Origin: Roseihalotalea indica
GTDB lineage: Bacteria > Bacteroidota > Bacteroidia > Cytophagales > Cyclobacteriaceae
NCBI RefSeq assembly: GCF_022458895.1
Contig: NZ_JAINFL010000011.1
Coordinates: forward strand, 62,001-126,000
DNA: 64,000 bases
Reading direction: 5' to 3'
The position numbers and the translations under genes were made by a program. The notes under the pieces are model-generated. The model made no database searches. It saw nothing but the letters and a program-made list of their open reading frames with translations, and was not told the DNA's origin. The number at the start of each line of letters is the position of its first letter. Within the stretch, counting starts at the first letter, position 1. Positions 40,072 through 48,991 of this stretch are shown piece by piece.

Positions 40072-40656
40072 CTACTGGTATAGTTTTCGGTCATGAATAT
40101 ATTCGGCGACAGCATCAGGAACCAGGTATTTAATTGAAATATTATCTTTAATACACTGACGAATAAACGTTGCTGATATATCCAGCAAAGGTGCAGGAAC
40201 CATCCGAATATTCGGATGGTTTTTTATTTCCTCCCGGATTCGCCCGGTAGCTACATTAGGGCGCGGATACACCAGCACCTGAGCCTGCTTTAATATTTCC
40301 TGATAGTTTTTCCACCGATGAAAGTGCGTTAGCACATCGCTGCCCGAAATCAGATGGAAATGATTTTGCGGATAGCGTTCCTGTAAGTACACCAGCGTAT
40401 CAATGGTATAACTGGGTTTGGGCATACTGAATTCGGCATTACAGGCCCGAAGGTTAAAGTTATCTTCTACCGCTAGCTCTACCATTCGTAGCCGATCAAT
40501 CTCATTCAGCAGTGAGCTTTGTTCTTTAAAAGGATTTTGCGGAGAAACTACAAACCACACCTGTTGCAAGTGTGAATACTCCCGCACCACATTGGCGACA
40601 ATTAAATGCCCTATATGAATGGGGTTGAATGAGCCGAAGAATAATCCTACTTCCAA
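40072..40656 (-). CDS. nadD: Nicotinate-nucleotide adenylyltransferase
   Basis: Transfers AMP from ATP to nicotinate mononucleotide in NAD synthesis. The 194 residues start with EVGLFFGSFNPIHIGHL, including the nucleotidyltransferase HxGH motif (H14-I-G-H17), and the second motif ISATFIR occurs near residue 165. The start codon is TTG at 40656; a TAG lies in frame seven codons upstream with no ATG between. It is convergent with frr. Confidence 0.94.
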   Translation of the reverse strand: MEVGLFFGSFNPIHIGHLIVANVVREYSHLQQVWFVVSPQNPFKEQSSLLNEIDRLRMVELAVEDNFNLRACNAEFSMPKPSYTIDTLVYLQERYPQNHFHLISGSDVLTHFHRWKNYQEILKQAQVLVYPRPNVATGRIREEIKNHPNIRMVPAPLLDISATFIRQCIKDNISIKYLVPDAVAEYIHDRKLYQ

Positions 40657-40745
40657 AAGACTTGATATAATGAACTAAACGATTAAGTCAGCGAAAGAAG
40701 GGTTAAATTATAGAAAATCAAAATGCAGTATGAGTTGCATAACTT

Positions 40746-41306
40746 TTACATGGGCATAAGCACCTGATCAATAATATGAACATAGCCATTATCAGCTTCC
40801 CGGTCAGCAAACACTACTGAGGCGCTATCTACCACCAGTTCATTATCTTGCATCATTATATGAATCTGATCTCCCGCCAGGGTAGTCAGAGTTTTCCCAT
40901 CAGTCAGATCCGCAGCCCGGTAATTTCCCTCAACTACATGGTGCAACAAGATTTCCTTAAGCTCTCCTTCATCAAGGTCTGCGGGTAAATTGTTCTGCCC
41001 GGTAGGGTCTAGGGCTTCAAAGGCAGCATCGGATGGAGCAAATACTGTGAAAGGACCTTCCATTTGTAATACTGAATCCAGATTTGTTGTGCGTAAAGCA
41101 TCTTTCATCAGGTACAGAGCTTCGTTATCAGCCACTGCTTCATACACCGTGCTTTGCCCGGAACGCCCTTCTTCTGAACCCTCTCCTACTACAACATTGG
41201 ATTCAAACCCTATCTCCTCTTTCTCGGCGGTCTGCTCCTTCCGGTCAACACAGCTTATCAGTAACCCTATTATGACTATTGGCAATAAGTTGAAAAAATA
41301 ACGCAT
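40746..41306 (-). CDS. Fasciclin (FAS1) domain lipoprotein
   Basis: Predicted outer-membrane or periplasmic lipoprotein. The signal peptide ends in LISC with lipidated C19. An acidic/serine linker (about residues 20-55) precedes one FAS1 domain (about 56-186). FAS1 hallmarks are visible: GPFTVFAPSDAAFEAL and the H-box-like LLHHVVEGNYRAADL. FAS1 domains mediate adhesion or ligand binding, but the actual partner is unknown. It starts with ATG; nadD lies 89 bp downstream on the same strand and the large TPR gene 61 bp upstream. Confidence 0.9.
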   Translation of the reverse strand: MRYFFNLLPIVIIGLLISCVDRKEQTAEKEEIGFESNVVVGEGSEEGRSGQSTVYEAVADNEALYLMKDALRTTNLDSVLQMEGPFTVFAPSDAAFEALDPTGQNNLPADLDEGELKEILLHHVVEGNYRAADLTDGKTLTTLAGDQIHIMMQDNELVVDSASVVFADREADNGYVHIIDQVLMPM

Positions 41307-41367
41307 ATAATTTTAGTTAGTGATGATAAAATCATATAACCACATTATATGCTAAAAGTTGGGTAAG

Positions 41368-44300
41368 CTATGGTTTAGAAGGCTCTTCTTCTATGATTAC
41401 TTCGTTCTCGGCTTCCTGCTGCGTGCTGTCGGCGGCTTCTTTCTGCTGCCGTTGTTCGGTTTCCTGCGATTCTATTTTGCTCAGTCGGTCTTTCGCTTCC
41501 TGCACTACTTCCGGCTGAGGCGAATTTTCAATAATAGAGTTTAGAGTAGCCTTCGCCTGAAATATCTCGTCCATAGCCACATAGTTATCAGCAATCAGCA
41601 TAAACGAACGACCCAGCCAATACTCGTATGCTCCAAAATTCTTGTTTAACTCATACAGAGCATCAATCGATTTTTCATAATCTCCCTGATCATACAAAAT
41701 CTGAGATAGAAGGTATTGTGCTTCCGCTCCGTTTACATCAGTTGAGGCGGCTACCGTCTCGGACAGAAACTGCTGAGCTTTTTCCAGATCACCTTGCTCA
41801 TAAGCGGCTCTCCCCCGGTACAAATTAGCCTGACTGGTTGCGTTGGCTGAGACATTAGCTTTTTCTACGATCTGCTGAGCATAATAATCCACCGAATCCA
41901 GCAGAGCGGGGTTTTCCCGAGACAGTTCGTAGTAAGAAGTCATCAGCCCCTGCCAGGCGTTGTACTGTTCCTTTTTATTGCGGGCTAGTCTGGCTAACCG
42001 TTGAAAGTAGGTGACCGCATTGGGGTAATTGCGCTGTAATTGCTCTAATTCGGCAATACGCTGCACTATACGCTGTGCCTGAGGATGGTTAGCTTGGGCA
42101 TCTAGCGAATAATATATTTCCAGCGCCTCATTCATTCGGTTAGAGCGGTAATAAGACTCGCCAATATAATACTGCGCCTCAGGGGTATTCACATTCTCAG
42201 GGTACGTATCCACGAACGATTGAAGCTGGTTAATGGCCTGATCATACTGCTGAGAGAAATACAGGTTTTTAGCCGACTCATACTCAATACTCGCCACGTT
42301 AGCATCCTCCGGATTAGCTTCTTTGTACTTGGTCAGATAACGAGAAAAGTTAGCCGAACCTCCCGATTGAGTAGATACTTCCTGCAACCCTAAAATAGCC
42401 GAGTTAGCCGTAGGGTGGGTAATGTAGTCATCCAGAATCCGCTGATAATCATTTCCGGCCTGATTATACTTCTGCTGATTAGAATAGGCCAACGCCCGAC
42501 GCAGCAACGCATAGGGCACCAGATTGCTTTGCGACTGAGACTGTATGAGTTGGGTAAAGTTCTGGATTGCTGCACCATAGTCACCGTCCTGCAATTGCAA
42601 CTGAGCCTTTTGAAATAAAGCATCGTCATAATAGCGTGAATCCGTGTACCGGGTGATTACCTGATCAAGCGAATTAATGCCTTCATCCCGGTTGCCCTGA
42701 ATACCCTGGATGACCCCTTTCTGATAATAAGCATAGCCAATGTCAGGATTATTTTCCCGGATGGCCCGGTCATAGGTATTGACGGCCTGATTATAACTCT
42801 TGGTTACATAGTAAGAATCGGCTAAACGGATTAGAGCATCATCGACAAAATACTTATCGCGGCTGTTCCGGTTTGATCGCAAGGCACTTTGCTGAATGTA
42901 ATCACGGAAATACGGCAGAGCCCGGCTATACTGCTCAGTGTTGAAGTAGGCATAACCGATACCATATTGGGCTTTTGTATGATACAACGCTTTTTCGCCT
43001 TCCAGCCGCTCCCCTTCTAAACCACGAAACACGGCATTGTAGGCTTCAATAGCCTTATCCCAGAATTTTCCGATGGAATAGGCCTCTCCTTTCCAGAAAT
43101 TAGCCGCTGCTACCAACGTGCGGTCAATAGGATAACTGAGCGATTTATCAAACAGCTCAACTGACTGCCGATATTGTGACTGGTTAAATGCCTGGGTTCC
43201 GGCCTGGTAACTCACCTGTTGATAGGCTTTACGCACCGGCATGGTTTTATTAGGCAGGCTCTCAATAAACTTAATGGCTTCGGCATAATTCTGAGTATTC
43301 AGGTAAGACTCACTCAGCAGATTGTTCGCCTCGGTAGCATAGCGCGTCCGGGGAAATTCTTCCTTTAATTGGTTAAAAGACTGAATAGCCCGGCCGTACT
43401 CTTCCCGGTCATACAGGGTTTTACCGAGGTTGAATAGGGCCTGCTCCCGAATATTTTCATCAAAATTCTGTTGAGCGGCAGTCTCAAAGGCCGACACAGC
43501 GTATTCAGGATTATCTTGTTTTGTGTACAGTACGCCCAGGTAAAAGGATGCAAACTGCCCAATACTATCTTTTGAAGAAGCTACCTGCTTAAAGCTCTCA
43601 ATGGCGTCTTCCGTTTTCCCTAACTGGTACTGAGCATAGCCCAGGCGATAGAGTATTCCCCGTTCCGGATTACGGTTTTGAGAGTAAGAATACAAAAAGG
43701 GTTCAGCATCCGCATAATTGTTTTGCCGGTAATTGGCTTCACCGACCAGCAGCATAATTTCGGGGAAATTGGCAACCGCATCCCGTCCGGCATTTTCGTT
43801 TTGAGCAAGAATCTTCTCCCCATACGTTTTCAACTGATCATAACGCCCCTGCTGATTGAGAATATTAGCAATGAGAAACGGTACGGCTTTACCATAAGAT
43901 TCGTCCTGTTCAATCTTTCGGAGATCAGTCAGGGCAGCTTCATAGTTACCGTTTTGCATGGCAAGGTAGCCTGCGTAATAATGAGCGGCGCTTCTATAGG
44001 GGTTTTCACTGTTTTTTAAACGATCAAACAAGGGGGCAGCCTCTTCAAAATTCTGCTTGGTGAAATAGGCATAGCCTAATTTGAAATTTCGGGTTTCCTC
44101 TTCGGTAACAGAAAGATTGCGGACATCAGTTTTTTCAAAATACTCAATGACTTTATCGTATTGTTGGTCGTTGAAGTAAAAGTTTCCTAACTCATAATTG
44201 GCTCGGATGGCTTTAGGATGACTACTGTGATCCCGCACAAACTCAGCGAGTCGTGCCTCACCATCAGGGTTATACAAGCGGACCGCTGAGAAAGCTGCGT

Positions 44301-44517
44301 AGTACTGAGACTCAGTAGCGTATTGTCCCTGAGGGGCTCGTTCCAGGTATTCCTCAAACGACTCGCGCGCGGCACTGTATTTCTTTTTATCAAGCAGATC
44401 AATACCTTGCTGGTACAGCCGCTCGGGAATAACTTCCGACAGATATTGCTGGGCTTGCCCTGTGAAAGGAAGAAAAAGAGTTATCAGAAAAATAATACGA
44501 TAATAAGGTTGCCTCAT
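41368..44517 (-). CDS. Very large periplasmic TPR-repeat protein, function unknown
   Basis: A 1049-residue protein with a signal peptide (about residues 1-22, ending GQAQ) and then an almost continuous solenoid of tetratricopeptide repeats from about residue 30 to 990. Many Y/F-A-x-A-x2-F/Y-x-L units can be seen, such as YSAARESFEEYL, YDKVIEYFEK and YGAAIQNFTQL. The last ~45 residues are Gln/Glu-rich and probably disordered. No enzymatic domain is visible. It likely acts as a periplasmic scaffold. Related long TPR proteins are common in Bacteroidota. The neighbour upstream is holA, which gives no functional hint. Confidence 0.85.
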   Translation of the reverse strand: MRQPYYRIIFLITLFLPFTGQAQQYLSEVIPERLYQQGIDLLDKKKYSAARESFEEYLERAPQGQYATESQYYAAFSAVRLYNPDGEARLAEFVRDHSSHPKAIRANYELGNFYFNDQQYDKVIEYFEKTDVRNLSVTEEETRNFKLGYAYFTKQNFEEAAPLFDRLKNSENPYRSAAHYYAGYLAMQNGNYEAALTDLRKIEQDESYGKAVPFLIANILNQQGRYDQLKTYGEKILAQNENAGRDAVANFPEIMLLVGEANYRQNNYADAEPFLYSYSQNRNPERGILYRLGYAQYQLGKTEDAIESFKQVASSKDSIGQFASFYLGVLYTKQDNPEYAVSAFETAAQQNFDENIREQALFNLGKTLYDREEYGRAIQSFNQLKEEFPRTRYATEANNLLSESYLNTQNYAEAIKFIESLPNKTMPVRKAYQQVSYQAGTQAFNQSQYRQSVELFDKSLSYPIDRTLVAAANFWKGEAYSIGKFWDKAIEAYNAVFRGLEGERLEGEKALYHTKAQYGIGYAYFNTEQYSRALPYFRDYIQQSALRSNRNSRDKYFVDDALIRLADSYYVTKSYNQAVNTYDRAIRENNPDIGYAYYQKGVIQGIQGNRDEGINSLDQVITRYTDSRYYDDALFQKAQLQLQDGDYGAAIQNFTQLIQSQSQSNLVPYALLRRALAYSNQQKYNQAGNDYQRILDDYITHPTANSAILGLQEVSTQSGGSANFSRYLTKYKEANPEDANVASIEYESAKNLYFSQQYDQAINQLQSFVDTYPENVNTPEAQYYIGESYYRSNRMNEALEIYYSLDAQANHPQAQRIVQRIAELEQLQRNYPNAVTYFQRLARLARNKKEQYNAWQGLMTSYYELSRENPALLDSVDYYAQQIVEKANVSANATSQANLYRGRAAYEQGDLEKAQQFLSETVAASTDVNGAEAQYLLSQILYDQGDYEKSIDALYELNKNFGAYEYWLGRSFMLIADNYVAMDEIFQAKATLNSIIENSPQPEVVQEAKDRLSKIESQETEQRQQKEAADSTQQEAENEVIIEEEPSKP

Positions 44518-44619
44518 GGTTGTAGAAAAATTATCTGCGCATAGGTAACGCGTCTGTCAGCAAAAATGATTGAATTTAGCCGGTAAATACGCTAATCGCA
44601 TAACGTTAAAAGCGATAAA

Positions 44620-45648
44620 TCAGTGCATGAGTTGATATACTAATCCCTTCAGTATCTGATCATCAGTGCCTACGATGTTATCAATACCTTTTGAGTGCAG
44701 ATCAGCGCGACGAAGCAGGCTAATGTTGCGCACCACTTTGGGCAATGGATAGTTTACCGCGGCCACCCTATATTCTTTTACAAAAAATGGGTGCACCTTT
44801 AGTAGCCCTGCCAAACCCCGTTCCGTCTTATCCGTCGCTTGATGGACTAACAGTAATTTACTAAAAAATGTAAATAACAGCGCAATGGTTGGGATAATGG
44901 GATTAGCTTTAGGGTTAGCCGTAAAATAATAGACGATCTGAAAAGCCTTACTAAAATCTCCCTGCGCCACCGCTTTCTGCAATTCAAACGCATTGTATTC
45001 TTTACTGATGCCCACATATTTTTGCACCAGATCTGCTGTAATCACCGTGGCCGACTCTTTCTCCAGGTTGATTAAGACTTTATCAATCTCGTTAGCCAAC
45101 CGTTCTAGATTATTTCCAATGTGATCCATCAGCATTTGTACGGCCTGCTCTTCAATCTCGTGCTTCCGTTGCCGCACCCATCGCATAATCCAGTCGGGTA
45201 CCTGGTTATCGTACATCTTTTTGGAATCTACCAGTACGGCAAACTTGTCCAGCGCTTTTGTCAGAGTGCGTTTCTTATCCAGAGATTTATACTTGTAGCA
45301 GAACACCAACACGGTTGACGGAAGCGGGTTTTTCACGTACTGCTCCAGCATTTCCTGCCCCTCTTTGCGCTGCAAATCGCCTAGTTCCTGAGCCTCTTTC
45401 ACGATAACAACTTGGCGAGTCGCCATCATCGGGAAGCGCTTGGCATTGGTGAGAATGGTTGGCAGGTCGGTATCCTTACCGTATAAAATAATCTGATTAA
45501 ACCCTTTTTCCCCTTCGGAAAGCACATGATTCTCAATATACTGAGCTACCTGATCGATATGGAAAGGCTCATCGCCCTGAAGAAAATACACGGGCGCATA
45601 CTGATCGTTTTTTAAATCTTTGAGTACCTGTTCAGATGTAACAGACAT
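44620..45648 (-). CDS. holA: DNA polymerase III subunit delta
   Basis: Clamp-loader delta subunit that opens the sliding clamp. The 342 residues have the HolA pattern: YAPVYFLQGDEPFHIDQVAQYI at the start (given by its ends), the AAA+-like first domain (about 1-140) without a working Walker A, LVFCYKYKSLDKKRTLTKAL, and helical domains with MLMDHIGNNLERLANEIDKL-like sequence (about 155-215) and C-terminal helices. It is located 103 bp upstream of the TPR gene on the same strand. Confidence 0.93.
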   Translation of the reverse strand: MSVTSEQVLKDLKNDQYAPVYFLQGDEPFHIDQVAQYIENHVLSEGEKGFNQIILYGKDTDLPTILTNAKRFPMMATRQVVIVKEAQELGDLQRKEGQEMLEQYVKNPLPSTVLVFCYKYKSLDKKRTLTKALDKFAVLVDSKKMYDNQVPDWIMRWVRQRKHEIEEQAVQMLMDHIGNNLERLANEIDKVLINLEKESATVITADLVQKYVGISKEYNAFELQKAVAQGDFSKAFQIVYYFTANPKANPIIPTIALLFTFFSKLLLVHQATDKTERGLAGLLKVHPFFVKEYRVAAVNYPLPKVVRNISLLRRADLHSKGIDNIVGTDDQILKGLVYQLMH

Positions 45649-45733
45649 ACGTTTAATTGTTCAATTGCTAGAGTATCGGTTTGCTGAATAACTGATTATT
45701 GCTCTTTCCAAAGCTTCATTTCACCCTCTTGTG

Positions 45734-46993
45734 TTATTCCGCCACTGCTTGCATCAGAATACCGCAGAGCCAGGCTCCATAGGTGCCAACAAAATAACCC
45801 AATACGGCCAATAATACCCCTACTGGTGCCAGTGACGGACTAAAAGCCGAAGCCACCACCGGAGCGGACGCTGCTCCACCAATATTGGCCTGGCTCCCTA
45901 CTGCTACAAAGAAAAACGGTGCTTTAATAAGCTTAGCCACAATGAATAAGACTATTACATGAATCAGAATCCAGATGGCGCCTACCATAAATAACCCAGG
46001 GCTGTTTACTATAGCGGTTAAGTCCATTTCCATACCAATAGTGGCAATTAACACATAAAGAAACACGGTGGCCATACGAGAGGCCCCTACCCCTTCCAGT
46101 TGCCTCAACCGCGTGAAAGAGAGCGCCAGGCCTATTCCAGTTGCAATTACAATAATCCAGAAAAAAGTAGAGGTAAGGCTAAACTCATCAAGTCCGGGAT
46201 AATTTTCACTTAAATACGGAGCGATACCCTCGGCACAGAAGTGAGAAAAGCCAGTGATACCAAAAGCCAGTCCTAAAATGAGCATCAAATCAGCGGTTTT
46301 CGGGATTTTCATAATGCTGGCGGCATAATCTTCTATACGCTTTTGCACTTCTTTGATGGATGAAGCATCCGCTTTGAAAAAACGATCAATCTGTTCGGCC
46401 CGACCGCTACCATACAGCAATACGGCCAGCCATAGATTGGCGATGATAATATCAACCGCCAATACGGCCGGAAAGATGCTATCTCCTACTTCAAACACTT
46501 CCTTCATGGCTGTTTGATTTGCCCCTCCGCCAATCCAACTTCCTGCTACCGTCGTTAACCCGCGCCATACAGCATCTGGACCGTGCCCGCCTACAGTATC
46601 TGGAGAAATGATAGAAACAATAAGAATAGCCAGAGGGCCACCGATAATAATACCAAAAGTGCCGGCAAAAAACATAATAACCGCTTTCCCGCCCAGGCGA
46701 GCTATGGCTTTCAGATCGATACCTAATGTAAAGAGAATGAGGCTACAAGGCAACAGATAGCGAGAGGCAACAAAGTACAAGCTGGAGTTTTCGCTAGAGA
46801 TAATATTGAGAGAATTTAAGATCCCCGGTATAAAGTAACATAATAGTACCGATGGTACATAAGCATAAAATTTCTTCCAGAAACTACGCTCACTCGCTGC
46901 CGTTGTGAAAACAAAAGCCAGCACCAGCATTAAAATACCAAAAATCACCGGGTCGCTTGTAAACAGAGCTGGTGTCGCCGCTGCATCTTCCAT
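45734..46993 (-). CDS. DUF819 family integral membrane protein
   Basis: A 419-residue membrane protein with about 11-12 hydrophobic segments. Recognisable DUF819 (YjcL-like) features are the WRGLTTVAGSWIGGGANQTAMKE stretch (given by its ends) near residues 145-165, and ANIGGAASAPVVASAF near 380. The glycine-rich re-entrant-like segments and two-fold character suggest a transporter, but I know of no established substrate. It starts with ATG at 46993. A TTG, 20-nt, TAGTTTCG arrangement at 47017-47047 on the minus strand (one mismatch in the -7 box) is a plausible promoter in the 299-bp intergenic region shared with the divergent PorP-like gene. Confidence 0.85.
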   Translation of the reverse strand: MEDAAATPALFTSDPVIFGILMLVLAFVFTTAASERSFWKKFYAYVPSVLLCYFIPGILNSLNIISSENSSLYFVASRYLLPCSLILFTLGIDLKAIARLGGKAVIMFFAGTFGIIIGGPLAILIVSIISPDTVGGHGPDAVWRGLTTVAGSWIGGGANQTAMKEVFEVGDSIFPAVLAVDIIIANLWLAVLLYGSGRAEQIDRFFKADASSIKEVQKRIEDYAASIMKIPKTADLMLILGLAFGITGFSHFCAEGIAPYLSENYPGLDEFSLTSTFFWIIVIATGIGLALSFTRLRQLEGVGASRMATVFLYVLIATIGMEMDLTAIVNSPGLFMVGAIWILIHVIVLFIVAKLIKAPFFFVAVGSQANIGGAASAPVVASAFSPSLAPVGVLLAVLGYFVGTYGAWLCGILMQAVAE

Positions 46994-47252
46994 AGAATCT
47001 AGAGTCAGTTAATGAGCGAAACTAGCAGATTCTCCTACTGATTACAATGAATCCTTTCCTTTTTGAAACCGCAATTATTAGCAAATGAACCCGATTATCC
47101 GTTATTTACGTAAATAATTATAATATTTATTATTAAAATCATATTTACCATTACGATTTATCTTACGCCTATTTAAAATGATCATAATTTATTGTTTTAG
47201 TGCATTCGTAAGGTACCATCTATTCTGACATTTTTCATATTGGAAGCTTTCT

Positions 47253-47260
47253 TAGCTTTG
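47253..47260 (+). promoter_or_regulatory. Candidate promoter (-7 element) for the PorP-SPOR gene
   Basis: TAGCTTTG is an exact TAnnTTTG box with TTT, not TTG, at the -33 position 19 nt upstream. It is the only consensus-type box on this strand in the A/T-rich 46994-47292 intergenic region. It lies 33 bp before the ATG at 47293 and 15 bp before an earlier ATG at 47275. Confidence 0.55.
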
Positions 47261-47292
47261 TTTAGCAAATATCGATGATTGGCATTTGGGGT

Positions 47293-48867
47293 ATGAAAGT
47301 AGTGTTAAACATTCTTTTTTTGATATTTATGTGTCTTACGGCAGTAGGACAGCGCATGCCTTTTTTTACCCATCATGTTACCAATCCATATATTTATAAT
47401 CCGGCATTTGCTGGTTACGATGCGCACCCAGTACTGTATCTGACCCACCGTCAGCAGTGGATTGGCATTGATGGCGCCCCCGCTAGTACTCACTTGAGCT
47501 TTCATACACCCGCCGGTAACGCGAATCCATTCTCTCTTGGTGGCGATTTAACCCATGATCAACTAGGTATTTACCGATACTCTTCTTTTAGAACATCGGC
47601 GGCCTATATGGTACCGCTATCCGCTGAGAAAGAACATTATGTCCGATTTGGTTTATCGGCTGGCCTAGGCATGAACGGATACGACTTGCAAGGAGTAAAT
47701 GCAACCGATGATGCTATATTTCAGGCGGCTCAAAACGCGGGTGCTTATTTTGATGCCAGGTTTGGATTGCAATATCACATCGAACATTTTAATCTAGGGA
47801 TTTCTCTTCCTCATTTATTTACCCCCCCTTCGTTGGAAGAGGGTGTATCAGAAGGAGGGTTTGACCAGTTTTCCCGCATAATCGGAAGCATAAATTACCG
47901 ATTTAAATTAAATCCTGAAGGCAAATTTAGTATAGAACCCACCATCTTATATCATTACGCTAAAGAGTTTGATCCGCAACTGGAAGCACTGGCTTTATTA
48001 CGTTTTAAAGAAAGTTTTTGGGTAGGTGGCGGCTATCAACAGCAATCTGGAATTGCTACTCTCCTTGGATTTAAGGTTAAAAACTTATCTTTCAGTTACC
48101 ACTATGGGTTAGGAAATCCTGAACTAACAGCGGGTACTATGGGTACCCATGAACTACAGTTAGGGTTAGTTTTAGGTAAAAAGAAAGCGACAGTAAAGCG
48201 AAAACCTCGCCTGACGACCAAAGCGAACAGCGAAGCTATTCCTGAAGCGGTCATTGAAGCACAGAAAAAACAAGATAAGAAGAAGAAGAAACAAGATAAG
48301 AAGAAAGAAGAAACACCTTCCCGCAAGCAAGTAAGTAGTAGTAAACCGGCGACGTCATCAAAAGAAAATGTTAAGCAGCAACCGGATACTGCTAACCCAA
48401 ACACCAAAAATGATATAGAGCTACCCGCTAATTCTGAGAATCAGAACTCTGGTGCTGATCAAAACCGATCGTCAACTACTCCGCCGGAGTCATACGAAAA
48501 CCATAGTTTTGAAGAGATCAAAGAATCCGATAATAATACTATTACTTTAGGCGAACCAGAACCATCCGATGTTCCTTCCGAACCACGGTTTGCCAAGGCT
48601 AAGCGGAAGAAAAGCAACCACCCATTAGAAATGAATGAAGGGGTGTACCTCATTGCCGGAACTTTCTCTCAACAGGCTAACGCCGAAAAACTTTCGCGTC
48701 AGTTGCTCTCAGAAGGATACCAGGCCAAGGTGGGGTACAATTCTGATAAGGACTATTATTACGTTAGCCTGATGCAGACCGATGATCCAGAGATCGTCCG
48801 CAACAAGATTAGTCAGATCAGAAAAGATCCGCGCTTTAGTAAATCCTGGATACTTGTTATTGAGTAG
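47293..48867 (+). CDS. PorP/SprF family type IX secretion-like protein fused to C-terminal SPOR domain
   Basis: The N-terminal part (about residues 1-295) is a PorP/SprF-type outer-membrane barrel. It has a signal peptide ending AVGQ, then YNPAFAGYDAHPVLYLTHRQQWIGIDGAPAS (shown by its ends), the family's typical opening, and SLGGDLTHDQLG. A ~150-residue low-complexity linker rich in K, Q, S, N and P follows, including a small tandem repeat (KKQDKKK twice). The last 77 residues form a SPOR-like domain starting GVYLIAGTFSQQANAEKL, a fold that binds denuded peptidoglycan glycan strands. PorP/SprF proteins normally end after the barrel, near 300-340 residues. The ATG at 47293 is preferred because it puts Lys before the hydrophobic core; an ATG six codons earlier is possible. 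Confidence 0.88.
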   Translation: MKVVLNILFLIFMCLTAVGQRMPFFTHHVTNPYIYNPAFAGYDAHPVLYLTHRQQWIGIDGAPASTHLSFHTPAGNANPFSLGGDLTHDQLGIYRYSSFRTSAAYMVPLSAEKEHYVRFGLSAGLGMNGYDLQGVNATDDAIFQAAQNAGAYFDARFGLQYHIEHFNLGISLPHLFTPPSLEEGVSEGGFDQFSRIIGSINYRFKLNPEGKFSIEPTILYHYAKEFDPQLEALALLRFKESFWVGGGYQQQSGIATLLGFKVKNLSFSYHYGLGNPELTAGTMGTHELQLGLVLGKKKATVKRKPRLTTKANSEAIPEAVIEAQKKQDKKKKKQDKKKEETPSRKQVSSSKPATSSKENVKQQPDTANPNTKNDIELPANSENQNSGADQNRSSTTPPESYENHSFEEIKESDNNTITLGEPEPSDVPSEPRFAKAKRKKSNHPLEMNEGVYLIAGTFSQQANAEKLSRQLLSEGYQAKVGYNSDKDYYYVSLMQTDDPEIVRNKISQIRKDPRFSKSWILVIE

Positions 48868-48953
48868 CAAAGCGGGTTGAGAGCAGTCACCACTTTCATT
48901 TGCGATTCCTATTATTTCATTTGTTGAATCTGGTAAAATTCTGTGGGTTGCCG

Positions 48954-48985
48954 TTGGGTAGTTAAAGGGTTTCCTTCTATTTTTG
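48954..48985 (+). promoter_or_regulatory. Candidate promoter for the LpxL-like gene
   Basis: TTG (48954-48956), a 21-nt spacer and TATTTTTG (48978-48985), an exact TAnnTTTG. The box ends only 6 nt before the ATG at 48992, so the transcript would be leaderless or nearly so. Confidence 0.6.
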
Positions 48986-48991
48986 CCCGCC

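Noticed and set aside
48262..48312. Tandem repeat of AAGAAG-rich DNA as a minisatellite or CRISPR-like repeat
   Set aside because: It is a short in-frame Lys/Gln repeat inside the linker of the PorP-SPOR gene, not an array with spacers.
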